64,000 bases of DNA from Salisapilia sapeloensis. Taxonomy: Eukaryota > Oomycota > Peronosporomycetes > Peronosporales > Salisapiliaceae. The position numbers and the translations under genes are program-made. A model generated the notes under the pieces. That model was not told the origin of the DNA and ran no database searches. It saw only the letters and a list, made by a program, of their open reading frames with translations. Positions 28,593 through 39,191 of the stretch are shown piece after piece (position 1 is the stretch's first letter; each line of letters starts with the position of its first letter). The DNA lies in contig JAADVB010000037.1 in the NCBI GenBank assembly GCA_023334545.1, positions 1 through 64,000 on the forward strand, read 5' to 3'.

Positions 28593-30314
28593 TTAGCACA
28601 AAGCTGGAGCATATCGCTCTTCCCACTCCTGCTGCCGTTTCTCAAAGTCTGTAAGCGCTTGGTGTGCCTTCTCTGCCTTCTCCTCTTCCTTTATACGTTT
28701 CTCGCTAAAGCTTGCTAAAAGGTCCTGGAGTTCCGACAATAAGTCCTCTCCATTTCCACTTGTACCTGTTGTCGCACTCTCACCTGCCTCTACCTCTAGG
28801 TCCTCAGGCTTCTTGTCTTCTGTCCTGATAGACTTCTGGAAAGACTTTAAGCTCTCTTTTTTAACGTCTGTTGATTTATCCTGTTCGGAAGACCCTTTCT
28901 CGCTTGAGACATCTTTACAATCTTCATAAGAACCGTACGAACCGGTAGACTGAGGCGATGAAGCTAAGAATGCTTCCCACCGTGCTCCTCGATCTTCATC
29001 TGACGAGACACTAAAGTCTAATTCTCGCCTGGAAAATGAACTCCCACTCCTTCCATTCGTATCTGATGGCCTGGAAACTGATTGGACACTATCGTCTACT
29101 TCTTCAATAGAAGAAACGGACGACAGAGGAGGTCCATTCCACTGTTTATCAGCAAAGTAGTCACTTGCAAACTTTTCTTCCTGCTTTAACGCTGGAAGAT
29201 GCTGTGTCGTATAAGCTATCTGCTTTTCGTCCTTTAGTTGATCGATCTGTCTACGCAGTCGTCCGCACTCTTCCTCCTGTTCCTTCTGAAGAGTATCAAG
29301 CTTGAGAGTATACGCGCGCACGATCTCATTTGTATCGGATGACTGGAGCATCTTCACTTGTGTCTGTAAAGAATCAATTTCTGCCGTCTGTGCTACTTTA
29401 TCCTTTTGTAATTGATCCACTCGATCTGCTAAACTACTCTTAACTCGTTTCATATCCGACAGACGCTCGGATAAAGTGGTATTCGACTCTTCCATCTCCT
29501 GCATACGATCTGCATACTGCTTGTTTTCATTCTGGAGGTCATCTACTTGCTGCTTCAACTGTGTCACTTGATCACGTAAAGGATTTAACTCTTTTTTCTT
29601 TGCATGATCGTGATTCGCAAGTGCACTTTCGACGTCATACAGCTTGCGCTCGAGATTCGAATGCAGCATCGTGCGCTGGACAAGCTGCTTTTGCAACTGC
29701 TGAATCTGATTTCGATCTGCTACTGACTTGCATTCGTATTCTCGCTGGGTTTTACGCAACAGACTTTCCACTTCACGACGTAATCGGTCGTGGTTCTGTG
29801 CCTCGTCTTGTGCCTGCTTCAGGGCGTGATGAAGCTCTTGGAGCTTTTCTCCTCGAAAGGATGCAATGGATGGAGTAAAGTCTTCTGTATGAGACGTACT
29901 CTGCTTACAGCACGAGTGCCAGGTATAATGAGATGATCCGCTACTCTTCTTGTGCGAGCGACGACCTGTCGAATGCAATAATTCGTTACGTTCCTTGACC
30001 ACTTGAGCAGCATATTTCTCCAGAAACTCTTTCTTTTCCTTCTCCGATGACATTTCTCGACTAAGCATCTTGACGTGACCACGCATCTGTTCTGAATCTT
30101 GCTCCAAAGTCGTTGCATGCAGTCGCATGTGCGTCACGAGGAGCTCGAGCTCCGTGTACTTTGGCAGAATTTGGAGCACATAGCTTAATAGTCGCTGTGG
30201 TTCAGACGTTGGTGGTACAGGAGGTAATGCGTGACTCTCTACCTCTTGTTCCACCTGCATCCAAGCACTATCCGTCTCATACGCCTCCATTCCATCCTCG
30301 TACTCGTGCTCCAT
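28593..30314 (-). CDS. Long coiled-coil protein, unknown
   Basis: The protein has 573 residues, ATG at 30314, no intron. The N-terminal 60 residues are acidic; residues about 70-125 and 165-385 are heptad-rich coiled coil (KEKKEFLEKYAAQVVKERNE, LRDQVTQLKQQVDDLQNENK, MKRVKSSLADRVDQLQKDK). A Ser/Asp-rich linker with SVSSDEDRG follows, then a short C-terminal helix (ASFSEKRIKEEEKAEKAHQ). Such an outline suits structural or trafficking adaptors. No family assignment was possible. It ends 27 bp from the convergent PITH gene and is divergent from HEI10 over only 114 bp. Confidence 0.7.
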   Translation of the reverse strand: MEHEYEDGMEAYETDSAWMQVEQEVESHALPPVPPTSEPQRLLSYVLQILPKYTELELLVTHMRLHATTLEQDSEQMRGHVKMLSREMSSEKEKKEFLEKYAAQVVKERNELLHSTGRRSHKKSSGSSHYTWHSCCKQSTSHTEDFTPSIASFRGEKLQELHHALKQAQDEAQNHDRLRREVESLLRKTQREYECKSVADRNQIQQLQKQLVQRTMLHSNLERKLYDVESALANHDHAKKKELNPLRDQVTQLKQQVDDLQNENKQYADRMQEMEESNTTLSERLSDMKRVKSSLADRVDQLQKDKVAQTAEIDSLQTQVKMLQSSDTNEIVRAYTLKLDTLQKEQEEECGRLRRQIDQLKDEKQIAYTTQHLPALKQEEKFASDYFADKQWNGPPLSSVSSIEEVDDSVQSVSRPSDTNGRSGSSFSRRELDFSVSSDEDRGARWEAFLASSPQSTGSYGSYEDCKDVSSEKGSSEQDKSTDVKKESLKSFQKSIRTEDKKPEDLEVEAGESATTGTSGNGEDLLSELQDLLASFSEKRIKEEEKAEKAHQALTDFEKRQQEWEERYAPALC

Positions 30315-30428
30315 GGTTGTCGTACTGAGGTTTTGGCGGCAAGGTAATTAACCGTTAAATAGCTGTTAGGGGGATGACAGGAGTGATGGTAACTTCAACT
30401 TCGGACAAGCTATCAGGACAAGAAAGAG

Positions 30429-32430
30429 ATGAGTGAGACGTCGAGCGTGCACGGCCGGCGTCGAGCTGGTATGACATCACCGATGCCGGATATGGATGAT
30501 GGAGAGGATTTGGTGGAAATGAAGTCGACAAGACTTCGGCCGCAATTGCGTTGCAATGCATGCTGGGAGATTCTCCTCGCAGACGCAGACGCAGCGCAGA
30601 CTTGTTATCGCACAAGTTGCAGTCATATCTTTTGCGTACGTTTGCCCCTGTATGCTGTATTCGCCTGGAGGATAGCAATGGATTGGTTTGGCATAGGAAA
30701 AATGCGCTTACAAGCACTTTGGGTCGGGAAGACTGGTGTGTCCAGGATGTGATACAGGTACCATTGTGTGCTGCATCCTACTAGACGTAGCGATGCACTA
30801 ACCACTTGGATTGCTTTGCACTAGATCTGAGCGAAAGGTGGAAATCTGTATTGAACATGTCGTAAAGTGAAATGTAACATGCAGCATGATGTGACTGCAG
30901 CGGTGGTATCTATGAGACGTAAGACAATTCAGAGTAAAGCGCAAAGTAATAGGAATATTGTAATGTAAACTGCAAATTTTACACTGTAGAACGGTGCACG
31001 GTGCTGTAGACCCAAAGGTATATCAAGTTTTCAAGTCGTGAAAAGGATTTCGTGATAGCAATGGAGGGCATATGAAGAGGACGGAAGCGATTTGGGAGGA
31101 AATGGTGGCTGACCCGTCTGCCTGCTTTGGTACTTCAATCTATTAGTATGCATTGATTAATTTGCCAGCATTTTACTATCTTACTCTGTAGAACACTTTC
31201 AACAAGCGCTCGGTAGACTCTTTCACTTCTACCCTTGAATCAAGTACACTTGTATGAATAAGCTGTCTATGCTCCTGCTTTCAACAGACTTTGTGCTTGT
31301 ACGAACTGGATCATTAAATATCCCTACCTAGCTAGTACCAACTAACTCTATGATGATAGTTTCAATTGGCCCAAGATTCGTATCGGTATGATGCATTCAT
31401 CGAATTCTCAAGCTATTATTGACTTTTGTGTCCATCATAGTCAGGTTCACGTTTTTAAAACTCATAAGAGCGACGAATTGATCTAATAGGAATGCATACT
31501 CGATGACAGGAAGAAAGTCGTAGACAAATGGGTTTGATTTGGCATCTAGAAATTTACTGTCTATAGCATTTCGTTAACGATATACTGTACAATGTAGCGG
31601 AAGAGCAGAAGGCGTACCAGGCACAACACGGTGAAAAGTACATTCAGCTGAAGAACTACACGGACAGGATCGAAGCAGAGGTCCAAGAGATGAAATCCAA
31701 GCTTCAGACTTTAACAACGTCCAACGAAGAACTGCGGGAGGTCAGTTGGGACGGTAAAATAGTCATAACTCTATAAGGATACTGACTCGTTCCAGGCGTA
31801 CAAAGAGAAGTCACGCAAGTGTCGGAACTGGGAGAAGATGGTAGGATAGTAACTTGCTGTAGAAAGAGATAAAAGTAGTAAAGTGAAGGTCTAGTGTCAT
31901 GCATTAAAAGCGCAACACGGAGGCCAGCGACAGTTTGCTAATGAACCATCATCTCCAACGGGGTCCATGCATTCGACAATGATGCAGGATAAGAATCTCA
32001 TGCCACAGTCACCATCGCGACATGGGCATGAGAAGCGACAAAGACGACTAGCTTTTGGATCTTCCATGGCTAGAAAGCCACCGTCACGGCCACAGATGAT
32101 GCAGTCTGGACGAGAGTCGTCTGCTTTTGTGAGGCAACGACCTAGTAACTCGACATTTGAACAGTTTCGGAGACCTCGATTCGGTAAATGCCTCTAATCC
32201 GATGCTATTCGAGCTGTCATCTGACGCATCGACCGATGTAGGGATGGATCGACCTATCCGTTCGTCTCAGGCACCCGACACGACGAGTCATTCAAGGATG
32301 ACTCGACCGAAAACGCCATTGCAGGTCCCACACCGAGGAGGCATCTTTTCCAAGAGGTTTGTCCTACGGACTGTGTTTCGTTGCACTTACATCTTAACGG
32401 ATGGACTTTAGACCGAATTTCCAACTCTGA
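30429..32430 (+). CDS. HEI10: HEI10/CCNB1IP1-type meiotic RING protein, about 15 exons
   Basis: Exons read as 30429-30635, 30697-30757, 30825-30837, 30901-30918, 30990-31017, 31078-31129, 31192-31212, 31288-31298, 31360-31385, 31441-31444 (or -31450), 31567-31740, 31796-31840, 31895-32183, 32242-32356 and 32412-32430; about 360 residues. The RING is LRCNACWEILL, SCSHIFC|EKCAYKHFGSG, LVCPGCDT, close to plant HEI10 (RCNACW). A middle part (EEMVADPSACFEHFQQAL) and a coiled coil (QHGEKYIQLKNYTDRIEAE, EKSRKCRNWEKM) follow, then a Ser/Arg-rich tail ending PLQVPHRGGIFSKRPNFQL. HEI10 is a ZMM-group SUMO/ubiquitin ligase that marks crossover sites. Outer exons are secure; the micro-exons of 4-28 nt are the best in-frame model. 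Confidence 0.82.
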
Positions 32431-32516
32431 TGCATGCTCTACCTTTCGTCTATAACTTGATCTCGAAAGACTTTATTTTTGGATTGCTTGTTTCCGGTTT
32501 GTTTGTATCGTACGAG

Positions 32517-33739
32517 ATGGAAGTAGAAATTCGCATTGTACGAGCTCATCTCTTGCTATCACTTACTGAATTAGCTCGTGAAGATGGCATCGTCTCGCTT
32601 TTACGTTCAGATGATGTCGAGCGACTTGGTTACGCATCCATCAGCCGGGATGCTCCTCCAAAGAAAAATGTTGTCCAAACGCTCCTGCGATGGAAAGATC
32701 AGCAGACGGACCCTACATTAAAGCTGACGATACCCATGGATATGAATGAACTCGTTCAGTCGTATGATGAAGAAGAGGATGAGAATCAATGTCCATTACC
32801 AAAGGTTGAATGTTTACTCTTCCTACTTTCTCATAAGAGCGAAACTACAAGTGATCGACCAAAGATCAGTCTTCTGACGAGAGCCACTTTGCAATTGACA
32901 GCACAAGATCTAAATGAAGTAAACGAATCGTGTGAAGTTGTTTTTCGGGCGACTCTAGAGGATGGTTTGGGAGAAATAGAGCTCAAGATACGTATGCAGA
33001 ACAAGTTGGATGATAGAGTTGCGTCCTTCGATCCACCGAGTGGTTTCCAAGTCCAGTATAGCTCTCGAGAGGCATTTGAAGACAATCAAAGGAAGCAAGG
33101 TAGTCGACTATATTTATTGTAAATATATAAACTCTTGCCCATGGTCGTGTAGCTCAGAACCGAGAGAAAATGGAGGCAGCATTGCTGAAGCGGCTGAGAA
33201 GTGTAGAAGCAAAGGCAGCCAAGTATCTCGAACTTCGGGATGAAGCCGTTTACATGCTACGAAAGATGCATGCTGCTAGAAATATACAGCGTAGTTATCG
33301 CACTGCTTTGCGTAAAAGGCAAGAAATGCAAGAACGATTGCAACGAGCCAAGGCCGCGATTAAGGTGGCAAATAGATTACGTGCCAAGGAAACCGTCGTG
33401 CAACGTAACCGCGATCGGGCACAAGCTATGAGAGAACGCATTCGACGAGTTCAAGAGAATCATCAAGCAGTCTATGCATTCCAAACTGCACATCGTGAGC
33501 TCAGACACTGTAGACCGATGCAATTGGGCGTATGGAAACCTAGGAAGTACCCTTCACTTCAAGTTGAAGCTGGAAGTGACCAACAGCAGCTACTTGCCAC
33601 TGACTATTATAATAATCGTCGAGGCGCAGATCCTGATGTTCCACTGAAACAAGATATCCAAGAAAACTACATAGACCTCGATCCTGCCCTCGTCCAAGCG
33701 ATCCGCGTCCTCCACTTGAATGACCAGGATACATTCTAG
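32517..33739 (+). CDS. IQ-motif, coiled-coil protein, unknown
   Basis: Exons are 32517-33099 and 33153-33739; the 53-nt intron joins QRKQ|AQNREKMEAALLKR. Predicted length is 389 residues from ATG 32517. Residues 1-190 look like a beta-rich globular domain of C2-like composition (VRAHLLLSLTELARED, LTRATLQLTAQDLNEV, CEVVFRATLEDGLGEIEL). A helical region follows with an IQ-type calmodulin-binding motif (NIQRSYRTALRKRQ) and a long Arg-rich helix. Calmodulin or light-chain binding is inferred from the IQ motif alone. It follows HEI10 on the same strand after 86 bp. Confidence 0.7.
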
Positions 33740-33877
33740 GTATATCATTCTATATAGTAATTTTACCCCTACCAATGTCTAATTTGCTCTCTGTGATAAA
33801 CCTTGTGCGTTGACAACAAAAGTGTGATCAAATCAATTTTACCACTTCAGACGGCATTTGCTCCAGTTTAGACGACG

Positions 33878-34720
33878 ATGGAGACTCCTCCGACGCTGCA
33901 AATTAAGTATATTTACCAAGTTGTAAGCCTTTGATTGCATGTACTTACATTTCTTCACTAGAAACTTTGTTTGCTCTGCCAACTTGGGCATGCGCTTCGA
34001 CCTGTCATCTTTAGTCGGGAAATCCCAACGTAAAGCCGAGCTAGTACCCAAGAAGAACTGCTTGTTGATGAAATTAAACCCTCAAACGCATGGCAATGCG
34101 CCAATGCAAAAGACCACAGCTCTATTATTCGCCAATGGCAAAATCGTATGCACGGGAGCGTCATCAGAAGACGGTATTCGGACAGCAGCACGACAGTTCA
34201 CGCAAGTGATTCAACGCATGGACCATCCTGGTGTCAATCTGATCGACTTTAAAATCCAGAATGTCGTGGGCGAATGTGCCCTCGGCTTCCGTGTTCTTTT
34301 AGAGGAATTGTCCTTTGCATATGAGGATTGCACCACTGTACTTGACTTTCTACTATTTATATATCTATAGTAGTACTCATGATATGTACAGTACGAGCCA
34401 GAGCTGTATCCGGCGCTAGTTTATCGCATGGAGGAACCAACAGTCAAGATATTAATTTTCGTCAGTGGCAAAGTCGTCTTCACAGGATCCAAAGGTCCAC
34501 AGGACTTGCACACTGCCTGTCAACGAGTCTATCCTGTACATTCACATCGCTCTTATATGCTTTCACTACAAAATATCTAACTTTGATACAGATCTTGCGT
34601 CAGTTTCAAGATGAAAAACCGGTACGATCGAATGAAACGTCGAGCTCGAACGCTCCAGTGGAAGCAACGATGGCTGCGTCGGAGGATGTGACGATAACTG
34701 AAACGTCCGATGTACACTAA
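33878..34720 (+). CDS. TATA-binding-protein-related factor
   Basis: Exons are 33878-33906, 33962-34337, 34392-34535 and 34592-34720 (introns 54-56 nt), 225 residues. Both TBP repeats are present: TLQIKNFVCSANLGMRFDL, TTALLFANGKIVCTGASSED, VNLIDFKIQNVVGECALGF, then YEPELYPALVYRMEEP, ILIFVSGKVVFTGSKGPQ and a final ILRQFQ helix, followed by a polar tail. Of the four DNA-intercalating Phe positions of TBP, LLF and LIF keep Phe, but the partner in repeat 1 is Asn (KKNCLLMKL) and in repeat 2 is Tyr (LYPALVY). There is also an insertion of about seven residues in repeat 1 (QTHGNAPMQK). This suggests a divergent TBP paralogue rather than canonical TBP. Confidence 0.85.
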
Positions 34721-34761
34721 GAGATCCAAATATACAAAAGAGGTCAAGACATCTACGGTGT

Positions 34762-35681
34762 TTATTTGATTTTGGCCGCATTGGCCTCTGGCAGACGTTC
34801 GATGACATACTTGCGACTAGAAATGTACATGATGGGTACACCTGGTACTTTTCGGATCCGGCGCTTGAGCTCCCGATCACACGTCGCTACAACATAACAC
34901 CGATGCTGTTGGACGCGCTGGACGAGACAGTCATCTGCGTACGTCCCTTTGTGTGTGCAAGGTAGACGCTCGAATCGAGGGTCTTTGGCCAATCTGTATG
35001 ATACAACATCAATTTAGGTGGAGGAAAGAGTTAGGGTATTTCATGTACGTACCGAAGGGCGACGCGGTATTTGTGTCCAAGCTTCTCCAGTTCTGCCATG
35101 ACACAGTCGGTGATGCATGGAGTGGCTATAGGCATGTTCGTCAGCTAGATGTAATCGTATGCTGGGTTATATGAAAGGAACCTTTGGCGAGAAGGCAATC
35201 CATCATGGCCGAGACGATTTCCAGTTTGTTTTTGATGGAAAAGTTGATGAAATTCGTATCGACAAGAACGCTGTACGGAGGTCCGAGGTTGGTGTTGTAC
35301 TTAAAGAAGAGGTTGGACGGGGTTTGGTCGCTACATGGCATACAATTAGACGGATAACAAGAACGGTTGGACGGATGACGTACATTTGCTTTGGAGCAGC
35401 AGCCTTCTTTTTCTTCATTTCATTCTCTTGTTGCTTCTTCTGAACTTCATTGCTGATATGAGGTTAGTGCGTATACTATAAATCTTTAGACAAAGAATAA
35501 ACGTACATGCGAACGTCCTTGGGACTGATCATACGCTTGACAGCAGCGAATTTGCGTGTCTTCTTGTCTTTACCCTATTTTCAGCACAAGCAAGAAGAGC
35601 AAACATGGTAAGTCATTGTTCACATGGATTTATAAAGTCAAGACGCAAGTAGAAACGAGTAGAGAGATGACTACGCACCAT
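34762..35681 (-). CDS. FCF1: FCF1/Utp24 PIN-domain rRNA-processing nuclease
   Basis: Six exons: 35679-35681 (ATG only), 35507-35574, 35384-35452, 35182-35330, 35053-35125 and 34762-34993; 197 residues, matching the family length of about 198. Motifs: [40 protein letters not shown] with the catalytic Asp, [34 protein letters not shown] and [20 protein letters not shown]. Fcf1/Utp24 is the small-subunit processome nuclease that cuts pre-rRNA at sites A1 and A2 in the nucleolus. All four PIN acidic residues appear present. The first exon of 3 nt with a 104-nt intron is the least certain part. The gene is divergent from the GYF gene. Confidence 0.92.
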
Positions 35682-35887
35682 GATGCCGATTCGTCCTTCG
35701 CTCCAGCAATTTTGTGTCGGAAGAGGTTGATGTATCAGGTCGTTCCAAGGTTGCGCTACTTTTTTAATACTAAAATGTAGTATGATGCGGTTGAGCTTTT
35801 CAGCTTGAAGTCCACAAACGACTTTCGCACGACCTGAAATAACATGAACCAACACAACGAGTGCTCTATCAGGTCGCAGTCGAGGTG

Positions 35888-36968
35888 ATGGCGTCGAAGA
35901 AGAGCAATGGCAAGCGTCCATTGCGTCAGAATGGACATGTAAGTGCATTAAAGTTAACATTATTTCTTCACGAGCTCAGATATGCTCTAGAGTCAATTTG
36001 ATGAGGATGACGGCCAAGCGATGACTTCATTCGATCTATCGGAAGAAAAGGAAGAAGGCAAATTTGACGACAATGGGCATTTTGTGTGGAGCAATGAGGA
36101 TAAGGCTGTACAGGAAGACTCATGGCTAGAAGGCATCGACGCAAAGCAAATGGATGCTGCAAAGAGCGCAAAAGTAGATAAACGTCCATCACGTCCTTCC
36201 TACATATTTCTCAGCCATGACCTCATAGAGTCGCAGGGATGTCCAGAATGAAGTCGAGTCGGAGCAGATGACGGAAGAGAATGCTAACAAGACTCTGGAA
36301 AGCTTATTAAAACCACGAGAGACCGTCTTGCAGGCTCTGAAACGACTAGGTACCCCTCTCGACATCATTTCCATCAAACACACGTGCTCATCGGTTTTCC
36401 ATAGGGACTAAGAAGCGATCCAAGGCTGGTAATAAACGTCGCCGGACAAGTGAGTCGGCGACAGAGCAGACTGCAGAAGAGAAGCAGCAGTTCAATCAGG
36501 TCACAGAAGCCGCTGACTTCCTCATCCGGCGAGGGAATGGCGACGTCTACAGCCAAATAAGAGAAGAGTTTATCCCGGAAGACGATCTAGTACAGAGGCA
36601 AGAGGATCAAGAGGGACATGTACGATTTAGTGAACCAGAGGAAACGAAACAGAGTCAAGGACCAGAAACCATGTGGGAGTACAGGGGCACGGACGGACAG
36701 ATCCATGGTCCTTACCCTACTTCTACTATTGTCGCGTGGCAGCAACACGTACGTGCATGCGCGTTTGCTTTCGTAGAACCGTTCTAACAAGGTGTTATAG
36801 GGATACTTTAAAGGTTCGGGAGCTGTCCCGATGCGGCAGAAGAAAGCGACGGAATCAGAGGAAAAGGTATCGGCAGAGCAAGAGCTGCTGAACGATTTTG
36901 ACGATAGTGACGAGGAGAAAGAGGACACTTGGGAGCAGTCGGACCAGATTGATTTCAAATCGTACTAG
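35888..36968 (+). CDS. CD2BP2: CD2BP2/Snu40-type GYF-domain protein
   Basis: Exons are 35888-35938, 35991-36173, 36229-36349, 36405-36748 and 36801-36968 (introns 52-55 nt), 288 residues. The N terminus is basic and then acidic (SQFDEDDGQAMTSFDLSEE), with KRLGTKKRSKAGNKRR in the middle. The C terminus has a GYF domain: MWEYRGTDGQIHGPYPTSTI, VAWQQH|GYFKGSGAVPMRQ, and a short acidic tail. CD2BP2/Lin1/Snu40 is a U5 snRNP 52K protein that binds proline-rich splicing factors and leaves before tri-snRNP assembly. All five junctions restore the frame. Confidence 0.9.
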
Positions 36969-37004
36969 TGCATTCTTCCTAGCTTCAAGTCCATATTAAA
37001 GTTT

Positions 37005-37873
37005 TCAATCCTGCTTCTTCGTACTCGGTCGTCGACGCATACCAGCCGCCGACTGGGACGCACCAGCCGAGCTAAAGTCGGAGGAAGCGGCCTCACTCAT
37101 GCTGCCCGTACGGTTGCCATACTTGAAGCTATGTACTTCTCCCACATGACCAGCGTTGGCATCTTCTTCGTCACTCGAGTCCTCCGCCATGAGAGGGCGA
37201 TGACTAACATGTCTTGTTAACTCCGTTCACAACGCTGGAGAGATGGAATGTACCTGTATAAATCCTGTCGTGTCGATATCTCACCTGTCGTACGATAATG
37301 AGCATACATGTCCTGCATCCGACGTCGCATCGCTATAGTTTACATGAGTTTAAGTACGACTAGTAGGTACTTAACGCGCTTACTATCGCTCATGGACGAG
37401 ACGCGTTCACTCAGGTATGAGAATGTGTCACTCGCCATCTCTGCTGCTGTTTTCTCCTGACTTGCGGCATTCGTCTGTGCTGTACCGCCAAAGTGCGCTG
37501 CCATGTCATCGTCTTCCATCAGTTGCTGTCGGAAGAGCTCATTTTGCATCATCTCGGCCAACGCAGCATCGCGCTGTTCCTGCTCGGAGGAATCTGGGAG
37601 CTTTAGAAAGTCGTCTGGTAGTTTATTCTCCCGAATTCTAAATGAAGCAGACTTTTTCGTATCTCTCGAACGCGCAGACGGAGTCGATTGCGGCGTGCCT
37701 TTCGTCGCCTGCACGACGGAACGGGCGTCGTTCGCGTCCATGGAGATCATCATGTCGATTGTGTTTTCCAAGTGTCCATGGTTCATCTCGAGCATATCAG
37801 AGAGAAGCTGTTCTTCCCATCCAGGGAACATATCCCGTAGCGTTGAGATGCCTTCTTCGTAGCTTAACGCCAT
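37005..37873 (-). CDS. CUE-domain protein
   Basis: Exons are 37384-37873, 37254-37332 and 37005-37203 (introns 51 and 50 nt), 255 residues. Residues about 6-48 are a CUE ubiquitin-binding domain (GISTLRDMFPGWEEQLLSDM, LEMNHGHLENTIDMMISM) with the MFP motif and a paired di-leucine-type end. The middle is polar with LPDDFLKLPDSSEQEQRDAA, the next part is helical (NELFRQQLMEDDDMAAHF, RRRMQDMYAHYRTT) and the C terminus is acidic then Arg/Lys-rich. It is similar in plan to CUE proteins of animals and fungi; the partner is unknown. It ends 36 bp from the convergent GYF gene. Confidence 0.82.
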
Positions 37874-37999
37874 GCTCGTGGATTAATTCTTGTTCTGCTT
37901 ATGTATGAGGTCGTGATCTCATAATGATTGTTGCCTTTGATAGCAATAATTACAAGTATTAATGCAGGACAGACAAGAAATCGGACACAAAAACGCTTG

Positions 38000-39144
38000 A
38001 TGGAGATGACTCGATCCGCGAGATGTCTTCTTGCATTCTCAATGCTTTTCTGCCTGGCGATGGCAGAAGAAGATGTTCGGACATGCAAAAGTGTTGGTGG
38101 ATTAAAATTCGATGCGTCCATGGAGCCTATGCAAAGGGTAGTCGCAGTATCTCGTGAACCTAAGAGTCAGACAAGGGACTCAAGTGATATGTTCGTATGG
38201 TAATAGCCGAGGGAATTGAATGTGTGTGGCAAGTATGGCCACAACACGTGCTGCAATGCAACGCATGTCGATACGCTCAAATGGTACAACTTCTACATAA
38301 AGTATGACACAGACATACAGATGTGATATCGAATGTACACAGGAAGATGCGTGAAGCTGCTACTGCGAACTTTAACGACAAGTGCCAACAAATGACCAAA
38401 GTATGTCTATCCAACGTTAGTATCTTATAGATATACTGACACGAAAACGACAGGAAATGACTTGTGCTCCGTGCCACCCGGATGTCGGAACGTCTCGAGT
38501 GAAATCCGTTTGCCAGCGATTCTGCCAAGACTGGTTGCTTTCATTCCCACGTCTCTCTTATCCGTCGTCAACTCAATATCTATGTTAGGTACGACTCGTG
38601 TGCGAGTGAGTACTATGCGTACAGTGCGACTGGCAGCCTCCGCCCTTGCTATGGCAACGCACTCGTCTGTTCCCCTCTGTCAACCATTGCTACGACTCCA
38701 TCCGAGTTCTGCAACCGGATGGGATACGAAGTGGGTGATGCTGATGATGTGGAAGGCCAGGAGTGCTTCGATGGCTCTGTCTCCAAACGCATGGGTTCCC
38801 TTCCTCCCTCAGAACCTTGGCACGTCCAAGCGCAACGGTAGCTTTATAGTACCTGAAAGTATTCTAGTATCGGTACTAAGGACGTGTATAGATTCTGGGA
38901 AGAGCAGTCGACTAATCCGACGGAATGGGGCATCCTAGCTACTTTCGTCCCGTTCGCTCTGATCTTCATCACGTCACGATTGATGAAGTTGTGGCGAGAA
39001 GCGTCGTCAGTACCATCGATAGAAGAAGTGAGGAGGAGGCAGCAGGAGGCGTATGGAGAAGTGGATGAAGATGGAAGTGACGTCGATACTGACAGTGTGA
39101 GTGAAAGTGAGATGAGGGAAGAGATAGAGGAGACGGAAGTGTAG
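38000..39144 (+). CDS. Folate-receptor-like type I membrane protein
   Basis: Six exons: 38000-38137, 38207-38283, 38343-38400, 38454-38533, 38589-38837 and 38892-39144, giving 284 residues. A signal peptide (ARCLLAFSMLFCLAMA) is followed by a Cys-rich domain: CGKYGHNTCCNATHVD, CQQMTKEMTCAPCHPDVGTS, VCQRFCQDWYDSCASEYYAY, LRPCYGNALVCSPLSTIA and FCNRMGYEV. The Cys spacing resembles the folate-receptor family. A single membrane span (WGILATFVPFALIFITS) and an acidic cytoplasmic tail follow, unlike GPI-anchored animal folate receptors. Ligand binding is not known. Exon 2 could alternatively end at 38301, which adds six codons. Confidence 0.78.
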
Positions 39145-39191
39145 AGTGAGTGAGTGGCGAGTAAGAAGATAACATTCATTCCAACTCGAAA

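Noticed and set aside
30757-31598. Possible frame break that would make HEI10 a pseudogene
   Set aside because: A set of short GT-AG introns restores a continuous frame matching the HEI10 middle region, so a working gene is the better reading.
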